This document shows positions 60,096 to 64,000 of a stretch of 64,000 nt of DNA, one piece after another (position 1 is the stretch's first letter; every line of letters begins with the position of its first letter). The stretch covers positions 372,001-436,000 of the forward strand of contig VWRR01000001.1 in assembly GCA_013995675.1 (NCBI GenBank), in the 5' to 3' direction. The translations under genes were made by a program, and so were the position numbers. A model generated the notes under the pieces. The model saw only the letters and a program-made list of their open reading frames with translations, was not told the DNA's origin and did not search any database. The stretch comes from Cyanidiococcus yangmingshanensis. Lineage: Eukaryota > Rhodophyta > Bangiophyceae > Cyanidiales > Cyanidiaceae.

Positions 60096-61418
60096 CTAGA
60101 CACCTAGCGAGACGTCGCGATAGCCATTCAAATAAACTTGATTGATTTCATCTTCGATTGAGCTTTCCCAACGGCCACTGTCTTGACTCGGGTCGAAGGC
60201 TGCGATATTTTCCCGCAGCTGTTCCATACTTGTGGCTCCAATAATCGTACTCGCGACAAACCAGCGAGAGCGTGCGAATGATATAGCCAGCTGCGATGGA
60301 GTCTTATTGTACTCGCGGGCGATTTTGGAGTACTTTTCCACTGCTTGCATGCATATCGGAGTTTGGAATCGACTCATGTACTGCTTGAAAAGGGTGAAGC
60401 GCGCTTTTTGACGACCGGTTGGGTCACTTGAAGGAAGATATTTGCCACTCAGTGCACCTCCTGCCAAAGGCGAGTACGCTAAAAGCGACACGTCGCAAAA
60501 CGCGCTTGCCTCAGCGTGGGCACCCTCGAACTGTCGATGCAGGAGTGAATATGAGTTTTGGATGGAAACCACGCGGGGCAGACCCAACTGCGCTGCTATG
60601 CGCGTAAACTCCATAATACCGACGGGTGTCTCGTTGCTTAAGCCAATACATCGCACCTTTCCCTGACGTACCAGCGCGTCCATAGCCCTTAACTGTTCTT
60701 CGATCGCATGTATAGCTCGCTCACGTTCCGCGGCACTCATGGGGCCCGGATAAGCATGACCTCCGAAAAGGGGTACCGGGCGAGCCGGCCAGTGGATCTG
60801 GTACAGATCAATGTATTCCGTCTGAAGCCGTGCAAGTGAACCATGACATGCCTCGATGATCGAGTTGTAATCGAGTTTCGGTCCACCACGGATCCAGCTA
60901 ATGTCGCGTCCAGGTCCACATATCTTCGTCGCAACATATATACGCTCTCGTATTCCTGGATTCTTCCTGAACCAGTTTCCGATATACGTCTCGGTGCGGC
61001 CCTGCGTTTCTGCGCGCAAAGGAACCGGGTAATTTTCTGCGCAGTCGATGATATTGATACCGGCCTCACGAAAAGCATAGTCCAACTGAGCATGTGCTTC
61101 TTGCTCTGAGTTCTGCTCACCCCACGTCATCGTGCCTAGAGTGCACGTTGTGACGCGCAGATCGCTGTTGCCAAGCTGTCGATAACCACCAACGAATGGA
61201 ACTAGGCCGTGTGTCGATACATTCTGGCCAGCGACAGCAACTTCCGGAGCAGACAGCTTTTGCGATGACATAGAAAAAAGCGTTTCGGATCGTCGCTCTC
61301 GCCTGCAACTGACTCCTATATCCGGTCGTGGTTCTCGAGCGTTAGATCGGCTCCAGTATCCCGTGCGCTTTCGAAGAGATATTGCTTGAGTGCTTCGTTG
61401 CAAAGTCAGAGCAAACAT
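60096..61418 (-). CDS. Aldo/keto reductase, Tas-type, organelle-targeted
   Basis: NADPH-dependent reductase of the AKR superfamily. The 440-residue precursor starts with a basic, Ser/Arg-rich presequence of about 70. The barrel closely follows E. coli Tas: LGTMTWGEQNSE, the tetrad Asp and Tyr in NIIDCAENYPVP, Lys in VATKICG and His in YQIHWP. It continues with SNETPVGIMEF, SIQNSYSLL and FVASTIIGATSMEQL. All four catalytic residues are present. Targeting to plastid or mitochondrion is inferred. The natural substrate is not known for this subfamily. The ATG at 61418 is the first in frame. Confidence 0.9.
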   Translation of the reverse strand: MFALTLQRSTQAISLRKRTGYWSRSNAREPRPDIGVSCRRERRSETLFSMSSQKLSAPEVAVAGQNVSTHGLVPFVGGYRQLGNSDLRVTTCTLGTMTWGEQNSEQEAHAQLDYAFREAGINIIDCAENYPVPLRAETQGRTETYIGNWFRKNPGIRERIYVATKICGPGRDISWIRGGPKLDYNSIIEACHGSLARLQTEYIDLYQIHWPARPVPLFGGHAYPGPMSAAERERAIHAIEEQLRAMDALVRQGKVRCIGLSNETPVGIMEFTRIAAQLGLPRVVSIQNSYSLLHRQFEGAHAEASAFCDVSLLAYSPLAGGALSGKYLPSSDPTGRQKARFTLFKQYMSRFQTPICMQAVEKYSKIAREYNKTPSQLAISFARSRWFVASTIIGATSMEQLRENIAAFDPSQDSGRWESSIEDEINQVYLNGYRDVSLGV

Positions 61419-63081
61419 TGCCTTAATAGCAGAGACACGAAAGCGTCGCACTCTAGAGAGCCTCTAACGCCAGCGTTTAACGTTGTCTCTCTCTAGGCTC
61501 AAGTGCAAAAGAATCAAACAGTTTCGTGAAAACGGTAGCAATTTCGGTGAATATCTTGAAGAACTCACGTCCTCTGCTATGCACGTTCCACACCGGTGCG
61601 ACTTAGTGTTTCACGAAGTACAAGTGCGCCTGCAAGCACGATTCGCCCAAAGTTTCGACTCGCACGTTGAACTGACTCGTTTCTAGTATCTTCCCAGTTT
61701 TCGTTCAGAAATTCTCGCTCTCAGCGCTCCGCTTTACGTTGCGAACAAGAGCAGATGAAGAAGGCGATATGCTGAAATCTACAACCACAAGGCAGAAGTG
61801 AACATTGCTCGCGACGCTACGGCTGATCCGCCCGGTTCGCTGTGCCCATTGCGCACTCCTGCAAAACGGTTAGATTCGCATTCTCTTCGATCAAATTCGA
61901 ATTTATACCAGCTCTCCGGAAAGGGCTGGCAAGATCGTGATTCCATAGGTGAAACACACGGCCTGTGATTTGGAAATTACCTCACGAAGACCCTCACGCC
62001 AGTTCTTGTATTTGAGTTTCTAAGCATCCCGGGAATTTAGGAGAGATTTTGGTTTGATAGGTTTCAGTTTCTCGGGTTTTGCAGTCATCGTAACAGCGAT
62101 TTGCCCTATTTCGTATTGTTCCTATTACCTGCGCATGACTTCTGATTTGATTCACATCCTATATCTCTTACAGCTTGGTGTCGCGCCGAGATAACGTCCA
62201 ATCCTGGAGAAATTATTAGGCTTTTCTGAGGCCTGAGGTGCTGGGAGACACCGCTAGTTTCCGTCTGCTTTTGCATTTCGTTGCATATCGATGAATGCTC
62301 ATCAAATTCTCCCTCGGTCAGGCGGAGAGCCAGAACCTTTCAAGTTCCGATCACCTGGCCGCGCCTGCGGATACGGTCATGAGGGCAACAGGCTCCACTT
62401 AGAGGGAGCAGCCTCAATCGAGTTCGAGAATAGATTCATGCAGGTTGCGGCGAATCAAGAATCCACCGAAAAGTGGTAAAGATCAGGTGGGTGCCAGAGA
62501 TTCGCGCCCAAGTAATGCGAAATCAACATGAGATTGATGTTGGAAGCATGCAGAAACTGCTCCAGACGAGCAAACATATGAAACTACTGAAATGCATGAG
62601 CATTATGAGAACATCTCTACATATGGCAGGATTGAAAGCCTCATTAGCAGTAGGCTGGATGGCTCGGCCCTAGGGACAGACCCTGAGATCACAAGCTATG
62701 CATTGGGCCATGAGGGACAATGTGCTCGTAAACTGCGACCCGATGGACTGATCTCGCTGGACCAACACAACTCGTTATCGACGACGTTTACAAAACTAGC
62801 TCCGAACACATCAGATCAAGGAGAGGCGCTGCCTCAACAAAAAATGTCGCCACGGCTCTCCGAGAGCGCACTCGACGCTGAATCGAACCAGAAGCGCTGA
62901 GGGTCTCAACCGCCGCCGCCGGCCGCTGCCATCGCCGCCGCCACCGATGCCAGCGGTGCCAGCAGTTGACCAGTGCATCCGTTCGGTCGTTGACTGTCTC
63001 TGCATTGGTTCAACTGCGCGGATACAAGGCGCAGAAGGTGTAACCACGCACAGGCCCGTGCATAAAATTACTTGAAGAGCA
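61419..63081. other. Divergent intergenic region with GCC-rich patch
   Basis: About 1.7 kb between the divergent reductase and argininosuccinate synthase genes. Short plus-strand frames at about 62.29-62.90 kb have no recognisable product. A CCG/GCC-rich imperfect repeat lies at about 62.91-62.96 kb, about 120 bases before the synthase ATG. Promoters of both genes are expected here. Confidence 0.45.
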
Positions 63082-64000
63082 ATGACGAAAGGTAAGGTGG
63101 TGCTCGCCTACTCTGGTGGTCTGGACACCTCTGTGATCCTGAAATACCTACAGAATGAGGGTTATGAAGTGATCTGTTTCTGTGCGAACGTTGGTCAGGA
63201 TGAAGATTTTGAAGCTGCGAAACAAAAAGCGCTTGCTCTTGGAGCTTGCAAAGTATATGTGGAAGATCTAAGGGAGGATTTTCTGATCAACTACATTTTT
63301 CCAGCGGTGAAAGCGAACGCCATCTACGAGTCTCGCTACCTTCTTGGCACATCGTTGGCGCGTCCCTGCATTGCCAAGAGACAAATAGAGATTGCTCATT
63401 TGGAGAATGCAGAGTACGTGGCCCATGGAGCGACCGCAAAAGGTAATGATCAGGTCAGATTCGGTTTGTGCTACTTTGCTTTGGATCCTAACATCAAGGA
63501 GTTCGCGCCTTGGCGTGAGCCAGCGTTCCTCTCCCGGTTCAAGGGCCGTCAAGACCTGCTTAAATATGCTCGAGAGAACGGAATTCCGGTTCCGAGCGGG
63601 CCCAAGCCGCCATATTCGATGGATGATAATATGATGCATATATCCTATGAGTCTGGTGAGTTAGAGGACCCATCAGTGCCTGCCGAGGAGAACATCTATT
63701 TGAAGACTGGTCCTGTGGAAAAATGGCCTGATCAACCTCAGGTCGTGCGGATCCACTTCAAGGACGGCGTCCCTGTCAAGGTTGAGGATTGTGAATCAGG
63801 TACCAGTTACGATACGCCCATGTCGTTATTCGACTTCCTGACTCAGGTTGCTAGGAAGCATGGGGTTGGCCGCATCGATATTGTCGAGGATCGCTTTATT
63901 GGTCTCAAATCACGTGGAGTCTATGAGACGCCAGCGGTAACGATTCTCCGATGCGCGCATATTGACATTGAGGGTATCGCTATGGATCGCGAAGTGATGC
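63082..64000 (+). CDS. ASS1: Argininosuccinate synthase, 5' part (runs off the edge)
   Basis: Joins citrulline and aspartate in arginine synthesis. The visible 306 codons contain the PP-loop SGGLDTS (residues 10-16), [46 protein letters not shown] and SRGVYETP. The protein begins directly with the conserved core ([13 protein letters not shown]), so there is no transit peptide, and it resembles the animal and fungal cytosolic enzyme more than a plastid one. Roughly the last quarter lies beyond the window. No intron appears in the visible part. The frame is intact to the last base. Confidence 0.95.
   Translation, partial: MTKGKVVLAYSGGLDTSVILKYLQNEGYEVICFCANVGQDEDFEAAKQKALALGACKVYVEDLREDFLINYIFPAVKANAIYESRYLLGTSLARPCIAKRQIEIAHLENAEYVAHGATAKGNDQVRFGLCYFALDPNIKEFAPWREPAFLSRFKGRQDLLKYARENGIPVPSGPKPPYSMDDNMMHISYESGELEDPSVPAEENIYLKTGPVEKWPDQPQVVRIHFKDGVPVKVEDCESGTSYDTPMSLFDFLTQVARKHGVGRIDIVEDRFIGLKSRGVYETPAVTILRCAHIDIEGIAMDREVM

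Noticed and set aside
1-64000. CRISPR arrays, rRNA genes, telomere repeats, spliceosomal snRNAs
   Set aside because: No regularly spaced repeats, telomere runs or recognisable snRNA or rRNA core sequences were seen by eye; a covariance-model scan was not possible.

Overview
The window looks like nuclear DNA of a unicellular photosynthetic eukaryote, most likely an intron-poor red alga of the cyanidialean kind. The gene mix supports this: eukaryotic machinery (TOP6B, ORC4, MED6, TFIIH p44, RXT3-like, FAM98-like, an AGC kinase, cytosolic-type IleRS) sits beside plastid functions typical of the green and red lineages (PGR5, PGRL1, HCF173-like, an EGY-like S2P homologue, a fibrillin-like protein). 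Most genes are single open frames. Two have a well supported GT-AG intron (ValRS and the AGC kinase) and a third probably has one. The red-algal assignment is inference; no rRNA or plastid marker is present.

Layout. 0-8 kb: TOP6B, a convergent alpha/beta hydrolase overlapping its 3' end, and an organelle-type valyl-tRNA synthetase with one intron. 9-20 kb: an RXT3-like chromatin protein, a SufE-MnmA fusion for tRNA 2-thiolation, a membrane-anchored histidine acid phosphatase, and isoleucyl-tRNA synthetase. 20-32 kb: an HCF173-like SDR/CIA30 protein, an EGY-like pseudo-protease, a GC-rich hypothetical gene, phosphoglucomutase and MED6. 33-45 kb: an SPX-RING ubiquitin ligase containing a long inverted repeat, PGRL1 and PGR5 side by side, a fibrillin-like protein, TFIIH p44, a DnaJ-type zinc finger protein and PRPP synthetase. 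46-64 kb: a hypothetical membrane protein, an S6K/AKT-like AGC kinase, a DUG3-DUG2 glutathione-degradation fusion locus, ORC4, a FAM98-like protein, a Tas-type aldo/keto reductase and the 5' part of argininosuccinate synthase, which runs off the right edge.

Functional links. PGRL1 and PGR5 act together in cyclic electron flow around photosystem I, and here their genes are neighbours on one strand. The SufE-MnmA fusion joins a sulfur-accepting domain to the enzyme that uses the sulfur. The DUG locus joins two yeast subunits that act as one complex. These three cases of partner genes fused or adjacent are the most striking content of the window. No rRNA, tRNA, CRISPR array or intact mobile element was recognised. 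Several intergenic stretches of 0.4-1.7 kb carry no gene I can support. Three conserved reading frames between 48 and 54.4 kb are interrupted by +1 frame changes, which could be sequence errors or real.
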